DNA from: JADKAV01 sp963769435
GTDB lineage: Bacteria > Actinomycetota > Actinomycetes > S36-B12 > UBA10799
Assembly: GCA_963769435.1 (NCBI GenBank)
Contig: CAVYLN010000002.1
Location: forward strand, 682,001 to 746,000
Length of the DNA stretch: 64,000 nt
Direction of reading: 5' to 3'
Position numbers and translations under genes: made by a program. This document shows, piece by piece, positions 1 through 7,160 of the stretch. Every line of letters begins with the position of its first letter. The stretch's first letter is position 1. The notes under the pieces were generated by a model. The model saw nothing but the letters and a program-made list of their open reading frames with translations. It did no database searches and was not told the origin of the DNA.

Positions 1-1
1 C

Positions 2-838
2 GGTGGGTACGCCGCGATCGTGCGGCTCGGTATCGAGCGGCTCGAGGCGACCATGCCGCGGGTCGCCGAACTGCCGCTGGGTGGGACCGCGGTGGGGACC
101 GGGATCAACACCCCACCCGGCTTCGCGCAGGCGGTGATCGACCACCTCGCCGAGGACACCGGCCTGCCCTTCACCGAGGCCCGCAACCACTTCGAGGCAC
201 AGGGTGGGCAGGACTCGCTGGTGGAACTCTCGGGACAGTTGCGCACGATCGCGGTCGGCCTGATCAAGATCTGCAACGACCTGCGATGGATGGCCTCGGG
301 CCCGACCACGGGTCTGGCAGAGATCCACCTGCCGGACCTGCAACCGGGTTCCAGCATCATGCCCGGCAAGGTCAACCCGGTGCTGCCCGAAGCAACGCTG
401 ATGGTGTGCGCCCAGGTCATCGGCAACGACGCCGTCGTCGCGTACGCCGGCAGCAGTGGCAACTTCGAACTCAACGTGATGATGCCGGTGATGGCACGCA
501 ACCTGCTGGAGTCGATCAGGCTGCTGACCCAGGTCTCACCCCTGCTGGCCTCTCGGTGCATCGACGGGATCGAGGCCGACGAGCAGCGGATGCTCCGGTA
601 CGCCCAGTCCTCACCGTCCGTGGTCACCCCGCTCAACAGGTACATCGGCTACGAGCAGGCCGCCCGCGTGGCGAAAGCCGCGCTCGCAGAGGACCGGACG
701 ATCCGCGATCAGGTGCTCGCGATGGGTTTCGTCGACAGCGGCGATCTCACCATCGAGCAACTCGACGAGGCACTCGACGTGCGCCGTATGGCCGGTCCGC
801 AGCGCGATGATCACCGCCGCAGCGGTCCCGGGTCGTAG
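2..838 (+). CDS. fumC: Class II fumarate hydratase, 3' part (5' end outside window)
   Basis: The last 278 residues of a class II fumarase, which interconverts fumarate and L-malate in the TCA cycle in the cytoplasm. The fumarase/aspartase superfamily signature GSSIMPGKVNPVLPE is encoded at about nt 345-390 and the tail LDVRRMA near nt 775 is typical of FumC. The open frame enters from before base 2, so the start is not visible. After LDVRRMA the frame runs about 15 more residues (arginine and glycine rich) and overlaps the 3' end of the convergent monooxygenase gene by 28 bp. Aspartate ammonia-lyase shares the signature, but the fumarase-like C-terminus and the domain order make fumarase the better call. 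Confidence 0.9.
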   Translation, partial: GGYAAIVRLGIERLEATMPRVAELPLGGTAVGTGINTPPGFAQAVIDHLAEDTGLPFTEARNHFEAQGGQDSLVELSGQLRTIAVGLIKICNDLRWMASGPTTGLAEIHLPDLQPGSSIMPGKVNPVLPEATLMVCAQVIGNDAVVAYAGSSGNFELNVMMPVMARNLLESIRLLTQVSPLLASRCIDGIEADEQRMLRYAQSSPSVVTPLNRYIGYEQAARVAKAALAEDRTIRDQVLAMGFVDSGDLTIEQLDEALDVRRMAGPQRDDHRRSGPGS

Positions 839-1956
839 GTCACCTGTTTGGCCAGCGCAGAGGCGGCCACCCGCGACGGGGTGATGACATTGGCCGCCTG
901 CCAGGCTGCGACGGCCACCGGGTTGCGCCAGGAACCGAAGCGGCCCATCAGCCGCGACATCCTCACCACGGAGGCCGTCCGGGCGTGCCGTTCGGACTCG
1001 TACTGCGCGAAGGCCGCCGTGTGGTCACCGGTCTCGTCGAACGCTCGGGCCAGCACCAAGGCGTCCTCGATGGCCATGCACCCGCCGAGGCCCAGGTTGG
1101 GGGTCGTGGGATGTGCAGCGTCCCCGAGCAGCGTCATCCGTCCCAGAGACCAGCGATCGACAGGATCGCGGTCGAACAGGTCGTTCTTCAGGATCGCCTC
1201 CGGCGGGGTCGCGGCGACCGCCTCCGGGAGTCCGCCGACCCAACCGTGCAGGATGCGCAAGAGGGTGTCCTTGCGCTGTTCGGGCGACTCCTGTCCTCCC
1301 GGATCCGTCCGGCGCGCGGTCCACCAGTACACGTGGCCAGGATCGAGCGGATGTACCGCCCCGCGCACTCCGCCTCCTTGCACCTCGGTCATCATCCCGG
1401 GGTCGGCCACCTCGAGGCGGGCAAGACCGCGGTAGGCCGTGTCCCCGCTGTACCGGGGGTTCTGCGCACCGAGCACCGCGCTGCGCACCACGGAGCCGAA
1501 CCCGTCCGCCCCGATCACCATGTCGGCGCGCAACTGCGATCCGTCGCTGAACTCGAGATCGACGCCCCCGGGATCCTGCCGGACGGTCACGAGGCGTTTG
1601 CCGGTGATCAATGCGTCACCGTCCAGGGGTTCCCGCAAGGCCGCGTGCAGGTCGGATCGGCGCACGACGTAGCCCAATCCGCCGGTCATCGTGGACACGT
1701 CGAACCCGGTGATGCTGCGGCCGCCGGGCGTGGCGGTCTGGGCCCAGCGGAAGGGCGAGACCTGCAGCTCCCAGAACCACGGCGCGACCCCGATCTCACG
1801 CAGGGACTTCAGAGCGCCGGGCCACAGACCGATGCCGGCACCAACCGCCTCGATGGCCGGCGCCTGCTCGTAGACGGTCGTCTCAACGCCCACCCGCCGC
1901 AGCGCCAGCGCCGTGCCCAGTCCCCCGATCCCGGCCCCGATGATCGCGATCTTCAC
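811..1956 (-). CDS. FAD-dependent monooxygenase (PHBH/UbiH-like)
   Basis: 381-residue flavoprotein of the class A aromatic hydroxylase group, expected to use NAD(P)H and O2 to hydroxylate an aromatic or isoprenoid-like substrate. The Rossmann dinucleotide motif GAGIGGLGTALAL is at residues 7-19 and the second FAD motif GDAAHPTTPNLGLGG near residue 280, followed by a long helix typical of these enzymes. Length matches single-domain members such as salicylate hydroxylases and zeaxanthin-epoxidase-like proteins. It is convergent with fumC and has no pathway neighbours, so the substrate cannot be told. Confidence 0.85.
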   Translation of the reverse strand: MKIAIIGAGIGGLGTALALRRVGVETTVYEQAPAIEAVGAGIGLWPGALKSLREIGVAPWFWELQVSPFRWAQTATPGGRSITGFDVSTMTGGLGYVVRRSDLHAALREPLDGDALITGKRLVTVRQDPGGVDLEFSDGSQLRADMVIGADGFGSVVRSAVLGAQNPRYSGDTAYRGLARLEVADPGMMTEVQGGGVRGAVHPLDPGHVYWWTARRTDPGGQESPEQRKDTLLRILHGWVGGLPEAVAATPPEAILKNDLFDRDPVDRWSLGRMTLLGDAAHPTTPNLGLGGCMAIEDALVLARAFDETGDHTAAFAQYESERHARTASVVRMSRLMGRFGSWRNPVAVAAWQAANVITPSRVAASALAKQVTYDPGPLRR

Positions 1957-2026
1957 ACCGGGACTCTAGTCGGCCGGTGCCGCGAACAGTCGCCTCGGAC
2001 TGGGCCTACCCGACAGGATCGGTGAC

Positions 2027-2143
2027 ATGAAGCGCCGACCGCCGCCCGAAGGCCAGCTCGTGGTGATCAACGGGGCGGGCAGCGGGATACTTCCCCAGCG
2101 CGCGCAGGACGCCCTGATCGCCGTGGCGCCGCGGAGGGGCTGA
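2027..2143 (+). CDS. Possible small protein of 38 residues
   Basis: A short frame starting at ATG 2027 and ending 1 bp before the start of the next gene, encoding MKRRPPPEGQLVVINGAGSG and a further 18 residues. The spacing to the downstream membrane-protein gene would suit translational coupling. There is no strong ribosome binding site and I do not recognise a family, so this could be a chance frame in GC-rich DNA. Confidence 0.25.
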   Translation: MKRRPPPEGQLVVINGAGSGILPQRAQDALIAVAPRRG

Positions 2144-2144
2144 C

Positions 2145-2813
2145 ATGTGGAGTCTGTTCGGCGAGGTGTGGCCGTTGGCCCTCGCGGCAGCACTGACTCC
2201 GACTCTGTTCGCACTGCAGGTGCTGGTCGTGTCGGGGCCGAAGTGGGATACCCGAGCTGCTGCGGTCACGCTGGGCAGCGGCGTCGTCTTCGCGCTGTTC
2301 TTCGTCCTCGCCCTCGGGGGTCTGAGTCAGTTGCCGGACGCGAACACCGGGGCGTCGTCACGCTGGGTGTACGTCATCGAGGCGGTTTGTGGCGCCGTCT
2401 TGGTGGTCCTCGCTGTGTGGATGTTGCGCCCCCACCCCGACGCCGACCGGAAGCTGGAAGCCAAGGTCCGGGCGCACGCCGAGCACGCGTCACCCATCGT
2501 CTTCGCCGGGCTCGCGGCATACATGACCGTCACCGACTTCTCGAGCCTGGTCCTGGTGCTTCCGGCACTGCACGACGTCACCAGCTCGGCCGTGGCCATC
2601 CCCGAAAAGGCGGTGGTGGTGGCGTTCGTGTTCGTGTGCGTGATGTTGCCCGTACTCTCGCCACCACTGTGCGTGCGTGTGCTCGGCGAGCGCGGGCTGC
2701 ACGTCCTGAACCGGGTGTACGCGGTGCTGATGGGACACCAGATGCAGGTGATGGGGGCGGTCGCCGGCGTGATCGGCGTCCTGCTGCTGGTGCGCGGAGT
2801 GAGAGGACTGTAG
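2145..2813 (+). CDS. GAP/Sap-family integral membrane protein
   Basis: 222-residue protein with about six hydrophobic segments (roughly residues 8-28, 38-58, 75-93, 112-132, 148-170 and 198-219). The layout, with an acidic/basic loop rich in charged residues around 95-110 and a TDF...LP.L.D motif in the fourth segment, resembles the GAP family that includes the mycobacterial sulfolipid-1-addressing protein Sap. Those proteins help export lipids across the cytoplasmic membrane. The family call is from memory of its pattern; no substrate can be inferred here. Confidence 0.6.
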   Translation: MWSLFGEVWPLALAAALTPTLFALQVLVVSGPKWDTRAAAVTLGSGVVFALFFVLALGGLSQLPDANTGASSRWVYVIEAVCGAVLVVLAVWMLRPHPDADRKLEAKVRAHAEHASPIVFAGLAAYMTVTDFSSLVLVLPALHDVTSSAVAIPEKAVVVAFVFVCVMLPVLSPPLCVRVLGERGLHVLNRVYAVLMGHQMQVMGAVAGVIGVLLLVRGVRGL

Positions 2814-2852
2814 GGCACGACGCGATCACATCCGACCTGCTCCACCGGCTCG

Positions 2853-2858
2853 TAGAAT
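2853..2858 (+). promoter_or_regulatory. Possible -10 box for the cupin gene
   Basis: TAGAAT lies 24 bp before the ATG at 2883, and an AGAGGAA-type ribosome binding site follows it at about 2871-2877. There is no convincing -35 box. Confidence 0.35.
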
Positions 2859-2882
2859 CGGGACACGACGAGAGGAACAGAC

Positions 2883-3362
2883 ATGACTGTCAAGGACACT
2901 GGACCCGAGCCGAGCGTCTTCGACCTGGAGACCGAGACGACCGCCAACGACAACTACCGCACTGTCGCCTGGAGCGGCAAGTATCTCCAAGTCACCCTCA
3001 TGTCGATCCCGGTGGGCGAATCCGTAGGACTTGAAGCACATCCCGACACCGACCAGTTCCTGCGCCTGGATGGCGGGAAGGGCCGCGTGGTGATGGGCCC
3101 GGCCGAGGACCAGCTCAACGTCCAGCACGACGTCGAGGACGGATGGGCGATCATGGTGCCCGCCGGCACCTGGCACGACGTCATCAACACCGGCGATGAG
3201 CCGATGCGTCTGTACGCCATCTACGCACCGGTGCACCATGCGGCCGGGATCGTCCAGCCCACAGCCGCCGACGCTGAACGCGACGAGGACAGCGGGACCG
3301 ACGTGCCACCGACCTGGTCCGTCCAGCCCGATCAGGCGAGCCCCGACGAGCACGCGGGCTGA
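2883..3362 (+). CDS. Cupin-domain protein
   Basis: 159-residue protein with a single cupin beta-barrel over about residues 35-118. The first motif carries H (EAHPDTDQFLRLDGGKG) and the second ends in GTWHDVINTGDEPMRLYAIY, giving the two histidine-bearing metal-site motifs of the family. Proteins of this kind are often annotated as mannose-6-phosphate-isomerase-like; catalytic or sensory function is not evident. A disordered acidic tail of about 40 residues follows. The start is supported by AGAGGAACAG upstream of ATG. Confidence 0.8.
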   Translation: MTVKDTGPEPSVFDLETETTANDNYRTVAWSGKYLQVTLMSIPVGESVGLEAHPDTDQFLRLDGGKGRVVMGPAEDQLNVQHDVEDGWAIMVPAGTWHDVINTGDEPMRLYAIYAPVHHAAGIVQPTAADAERDEDSGTDVPPTWSVQPDQASPDEHAG

Positions 3363-3388
3363 GCGGCTGCGCGGCTGAGCACCCCGGA

Positions 3389-4582
3389 TCAGCCGGGCCC
3401 CAGCGCGATCGTCAACTCGAGCACCGTGCGCGGGTCCTTCAGCCGGTCGCCGTACAACTGCCGCAGTTGTGTCATGCGGTAGCGCACGGTCTGGGCGTGG
3501 ATGTAGAGGTCCGCGGCCACATCCTCCCGACGCCCCTGGTGCAGCAGCCAGGAACGAAGTGTCTGGCTGAGCCTGTCCGCGACCGCCGGTCGTTGTTCCC
3601 GGATTGGCGCAAGGACGCGGGCACGCAGGTCCTCCAGGGCTTCGGGATCGGCGCCCACCACGAGTTCCGGCAGGAATTCCTCGGTGTCCAGGACCTCCGC
3701 ATCCACACCCACCCTGCGGGCGCGCAGCACCCGTTCACAGGATGCCCGGACCTGCGTCCACGGCCTGGCCGGTCCCACCACCGCCGCGGCGTCCGCGAGC
3801 ACCTCCAGCAGGCGCGCGCGGGCACCCTGGCCGGGATCCGGCACGAGCAGCAGGGTCATGTCCTGAGCCAACCCGGGAGCCTCGTTCACCTGCAGCGACC
3901 GCGAGTCGACACGTGCAACCACCGAGCGGGCCTGCGACTCACCGACGAGCACCGCAACCAGACGGGCAGGCGGTTCCCAGTCGGCGCGGTCAGCGGCCGT
4001 GGCCAGGAACTCCGGCGACTCCCCGGCCATCAGGGCCTGGGCCAGACGCTCGAGGTGGCGCCGGCGAATGCGGTCCGAGGCGGCCAACTGCTCGGCATGT
4101 CCGGCGACACTGGCCGCCGACAGTCGGTCGATGTAGGCGAAGACCAACTCGGCGAACTCCACCAGCGTCTGCGCATCCAGCCCGGCGCCCACCGCTTCGG
4201 TCGCCATCCCCCGCCACGCGACCCGGGCACCCACGCGGTAGGCCGCGAGCAGGGCGTCCATCGACCGGCCGCGGCGGGCCTCCCCTCGACCCAGGGAGTA
4301 CGCGGCCTCGAGCGAGGGCTGCAAGGGCGTGCTGGGGTCGGAATCCTTCACCCGCGAGGCGAGGCTCAGAAAGCCACGCAGGGCGAACTCCACCGCCTGT
4401 TCGAGATTGGCCTGCTCGTACTCCTCGAGGGTCCCGCCGTACCCGGGCACCTCGATGGTGACGGCCGCCACCGTCTCCGCGGCGACGTCGGGGAGACGGG
4501 ATCTGAGCCTGGCCGCAACAACTTCATCGAGGGCGAGGTCGGAGGCCCTCAACTCCGAACTGTCGGAACGCCATTCAGTCAT
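3389..4582 (-). CDS. PucR-family transcriptional regulator
   Basis: 397-residue DNA-binding regulator. The C-terminus (about residues 335-392) carries the PucR-type helix-turn-helix, with LRSWLLHQGRREDVAADLYI and HAQTVRYRMTQLRQLYGDRL. The preceding region fits the RsbR-like sensory and GGDEF-like middle domains seen in actinobacterial members. I chose ATG 4582 because GAGGGTG lies just upstream; an in-frame ATG at 4630 would run into the divergent promoter. It is divergent from the ferredoxin-reductase/desaturase pair and very likely controls it, as similar regulators do at DesA3-type loci. Confidence 0.85.
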   Translation of the reverse strand: MTEWRSDSSELRASDLALDEVVAARLRSRLPDVAAETVAAVTIEVPGYGGTLEEYEQANLEQAVEFALRGFLSLASRVKDSDPSTPLQPSLEAAYSLGRGEARRGRSMDALLAAYRVGARVAWRGMATEAVGAGLDAQTLVEFAELVFAYIDRLSAASVAGHAEQLAASDRIRRRHLERLAQALMAGESPEFLATAADRADWEPPARLVAVLVGESQARSVVARVDSRSLQVNEAPGLAQDMTLLLVPDPGQGARARLLEVLADAAAVVGPARPWTQVRASCERVLRARRVGVDAEVLDTEEFLPELVVGADPEALEDLRARVLAPIREQRPAVADRLSQTLRSWLLHQGRREDVAADLYIHAQTVRYRMTQLRQLYGDRLKDPRTVLELTIALGPG

Positions 4583-4616
4583 TTCACCCTCGATTGTCTC
4601 TGACGAACAACTAATG

Positions 4617-4660
4617 CCACCTGATTCCACTCCGGACAGGTAAGACTTTATCCCAGGTGG
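4617..4660. promoter_or_regulatory. Inverted repeat in the divergent PucR/reductase promoter
   Basis: CCACCTG (4617-4623) and CAGGTGG (4654-4660) form a 7-bp inverted repeat separated by 30 bp, between the divergent starts. This is a candidate operator for the adjacent PucR regulator. A partial CAGGT also occurs inside the spacer. Confidence 0.35.
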
Positions 4661-4677
4661 GCAGGCACTCTGAAGTC

Positions 4678-5769
4678 ATGGCAATCGAAACACTCCCAAG
4701 CACGGGCTCCGGAACCGGCATCCTGCGCCATGGTCTGCACCGACTGGCGGCAGCCGCGGCATCGCCGCTGGTCCCTTCGGACTTCGTCGACGTGCTCGCC
4801 CCCCTGCGCAGCGGGGCGGCGCTGCGTGGACGTGTCGTCGCGGTGGAGCCCGAGACGCCGGACGCAGTCACCCTGGTCATCCGCCCGGGACGTGGGTGGG
4901 CGGGGCACACACCCGGCCAGTACATCCGGATCGGAGTCGACGTCGATGGTGTGCGCCAGTGGCGGGCGTACTCCGTGACCTCACCGGCCGACCGCGCCGA
5001 CGGACTGCTCACAATCACGGTGAAGCAGATTCCCGGCGGCAAGGTCAGCACGCACATCGTCCGGCACCTGCGCCCCGGGACCGTGATCCAGTTGGACCAG
5101 GCAACCGGCGACTTCTGTCTGCCCGCGCCGCCTCCGTCCAAGGTTCTGTTCGTGACCGCCGGCAGCGGGATCACCCCGGTGATGGGCATGCTGCGTAGCA
5201 CCGCCCTGGCCGATGTCGTGGTGGTGCACAGCGCCCCCACCCGCGCGGACGTCATCTTCGGCGCCGAGCTGCGCGAGATGGCCCGCCTCGGACGTATCCG
5301 ACTCGTCGAGCGGCACACCGACACCGACGGGATACTCACCGCCGACACCCTCACCGCGGAGGTACCGGACTTCGCCGAACGCCAGACCTGGGCGTGCGGA
5401 CCGTCGGGGCTGTTGGACCACCTCGACGAGCACTGGACCGCGGCCGGGATCGGCCACACCCTGCACACCGAGCGCTTCCGGGCCCACGTCGTGGACACCG
5501 GCGAGGGCGGCGCCCTGAGCTTCACCCGCACCGGGATCACCGTCGCCGCCGATGGCGGACAGACACTTCTCGACGCCGGCGAGGACGCCGGGGTGCTCAT
5601 GCCCTCGGGGTGCCGCATGGGCATCTGCTTCGGCTGCGTCGTACCGCTCGAGCAAGGAGCGGTACGCGATCTGCGCTCCGGCGAGATCACCCGCGCCGTC
5701 CCGGGTGACGGCGTACTCGTCCAGACCTGCATCTCCGCGGCCGCCGGCGCCTGCGACATCGACCTGTGA
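4678..5769 (+). CDS. Ferredoxin reductase with C-terminal 2Fe-2S domain (desaturase electron donor)
   Basis: 363-residue NAD(P)H oxidoreductase. The order is an FAD-binding barrel (RAYSVTSP near residue 98), a nucleotide-binding domain (GSGITPVMGML near 162 and ACGPSG near 238), and a plant-type 2Fe-2S ferredoxin domain with C312, C317, C320 (CRMGICFGC) and C351. It resembles Rv3230c of M. tuberculosis, which passes electrons to the acyl-CoA desaturase DesA3. The gene directly downstream is such a desaturase, 28 bp away. A GTG at 4657 is an alternative start; ATG 4678 gives the usual N-terminal length. Confidence 0.9.
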   Translation: MAIETLPSTGSGTGILRHGLHRLAAAAASPLVPSDFVDVLAPLRSGAALRGRVVAVEPETPDAVTLVIRPGRGWAGHTPGQYIRIGVDVDGVRQWRAYSVTSPADRADGLLTITVKQIPGGKVSTHIVRHLRPGTVIQLDQATGDFCLPAPPPSKVLFVTAGSGITPVMGMLRSTALADVVVVHSAPTRADVIFGAELREMARLGRIRLVERHTDTDGILTADTLTAEVPDFAERQTWACGPSGLLDHLDEHWTAAGIGHTLHTERFRAHVVDTGEGGALSFTRTGITVAADGGQTLLDAGEDAGVLMPSGCRMGICFGCVVPLEQGAVRDLRSGEITRAVPGDGVLVQTCISAAAGACDIDL

Positions 5770-5797
5770 CCACCTGACCTTCCAAGGAGCAACCGAA

Positions 5798-6898
5798 ATG
5801 ACCGCAGTACTAGAAACCACGAACACCCAGATGAGCCACCTGACCGAGGAGGACCTCGACCGGCTCGCAGACGAACTCGACGCGCTGCGGGCGGAGGTCG
5901 TCGCCAGCCGCGGTGAGAGCGATGCGGCCTACATCCGGCGCATGATCGACATCCAGCGCAAACTCGAACTCGGCAGCCGGGTGGTGTTGCTGTTCTCGAT
6001 CCTCCCGCCGGCCTGGATCGTGGGCACCGCCGGCCTGTCAGTGGCCAAGATCCTGGAGAACATGGAACTCGGGCACAACATCCTGCACGGCCAATGGGAC
6101 TGGATGCGCGACCCCGCGATCCATTCGACGACGTGGGAGTGGGACCACGTGGCGCCGGCTGCGATGTGGAAGCACTCCCACAACGAACTGCACCACACGT
6201 ACACGAATGTTCGGGGCCGCGACAACGATCTCGGCTACGGGATCATGCGCGTGGACGAGGACCAGCCCTGGAAGCCGATGTACCTGGGCCAGCCGCTGTG
6301 GAACCTGATCAACGCCGCCTTCTTCGAGTACGGCATCGCGGCCTATGACATGGAACTCGGCGCCTACTACAAGGGCAAGCGCGAGGTTGACGACAGTTTC
6401 CGCAGCAACGCCAGAGGGGTGCTGCGCAAGATCCGTGCGCAGGTCGTCAAGGACTACGTGATGTGGCCGGCACTGTCCGGGCCATCCTTCCTGCACACCC
6501 TCGGCGCGAACTTCACCGCGAACCTGATCCGCAATTTGTGGACACACTCCGTGATCATGTGCGGGCACTTCCCCGACGGCGTGCAGACCTTCGCCAAGGA
6601 CTCGATCGACGGGGAGACCAAAGGCCAGTGGTATCTGCGGCAGATGCTCGGGTCGGCCAACATCAGTGGCAGCCCGGTCATGCACATCATGACCGGCAAC
6701 CTGTCGTTCCAGATCGAGCACCACCTCTACCCGGACCTGCCCAGCAACCGGTACCAGGAGATCGCGCCCAGAGTGCAGGACATCTTCCAGCGCTACGGCC
6801 TGACCTACACCACCGGGAGCCTGGTCGGACAGGTCGGTTCAGCGTGGCGGAAGATCGTGCGCCTATCGCTGCCGAACGGCTTCCTGGGGCGCGACTAG
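5798..6898 (+). CDS. Membrane fatty-acid (acyl-CoA) desaturase
   Basis: 366-residue integral membrane di-iron desaturase. The three histidine clusters are visible: H93-xxx-H97 (GHNILH), H126-x-H128-xxx-H132-H133 (KHSHNELHH) and H308-H309 (QIEHHLYPDLP). This arrangement matches the DesA3-like family that introduces a double bond into saturated acyl chains using electrons from a ferredoxin-type reductase, here encoded immediately upstream. The start is fixed by CAAGGAGCAACC before ATG. Probably one operon with the reductase, under the divergent PucR regulator. Confidence 0.92.
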   Translation: MTAVLETTNTQMSHLTEEDLDRLADELDALRAEVVASRGESDAAYIRRMIDIQRKLELGSRVVLLFSILPPAWIVGTAGLSVAKILENMELGHNILHGQWDWMRDPAIHSTTWEWDHVAPAAMWKHSHNELHHTYTNVRGRDNDLGYGIMRVDEDQPWKPMYLGQPLWNLINAAFFEYGIAAYDMELGAYYKGKREVDDSFRSNARGVLRKIRAQVVKDYVMWPALSGPSFLHTLGANFTANLIRNLWTHSVIMCGHFPDGVQTFAKDSIDGETKGQWYLRQMLGSANISGSPVMHIMTGNLSFQIEHHLYPDLPSNRYQEIAPRVQDIFQRYGLTYTTGSLVGQVGSAWRKIVRLSLPNGFLGRD

Positions 6899-6917
6899 GT
6901 GTGCCGTTCGTACAGCC

Positions 6918-7016
6918 GGCGTGAAGCAGTATGCAAAACGACGGTGAGCCCTTGGGGCTTCCCGTGGGGGAAGTCGGTAGGAAGTGCGGGGTCATTTTGC
7001 ATACTGACGCAGTCGC
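6918..7016 (-). repeat. Palindromic repeat family A, copy A1 (stand-alone)
   Basis: A 99-bp element with complementary ends. On the minus strand it reads GCGACTGCGTCAGTATGC at one end and GTTTTGCATACTGCTTCACG at the other, with a 47-bp centre. It matches copies A2 (51937-52031) and A3 (53012-53110) at both ends, with the same internal length, but lies in reverse orientation. Unlike those copies it has no DUF559 gene beside it; it sits between the desaturase gene and a PAS-GGDEF-EAL gene transcribed in the same direction. Confidence 0.85.
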
Positions 7017-7160
7017 AGTCGACCACTGAGCCCATCCTCTGATTCGGCTGCCACTGGTCCGAGCAGAGGCCAGCGTTGAACGCGCATCGGCATGGCGCAC
7101 GCTGTCACACTCATGAATGTTCAGCCCAGGCCTTCCCCGGGCCGATGGGGAGGTGAATCA

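Noticed and set aside
286..2025. Long open frames on the other strand or frames of the fumarase and FAD monooxygenase genes
   Set aside because: They overlap genes with clear motifs and consist of Arg/Pro/Gly-rich antisense translations, the usual shadow frames of high-GC DNA.
6918..7016. Calling the palindromic elements ordinary rho-independent terminators
   Set aside because: Only some copies lie after genes, A3 and B2 lie upstream of starts, and there is no T-run; repeated ends with constant spacing point to an element family.
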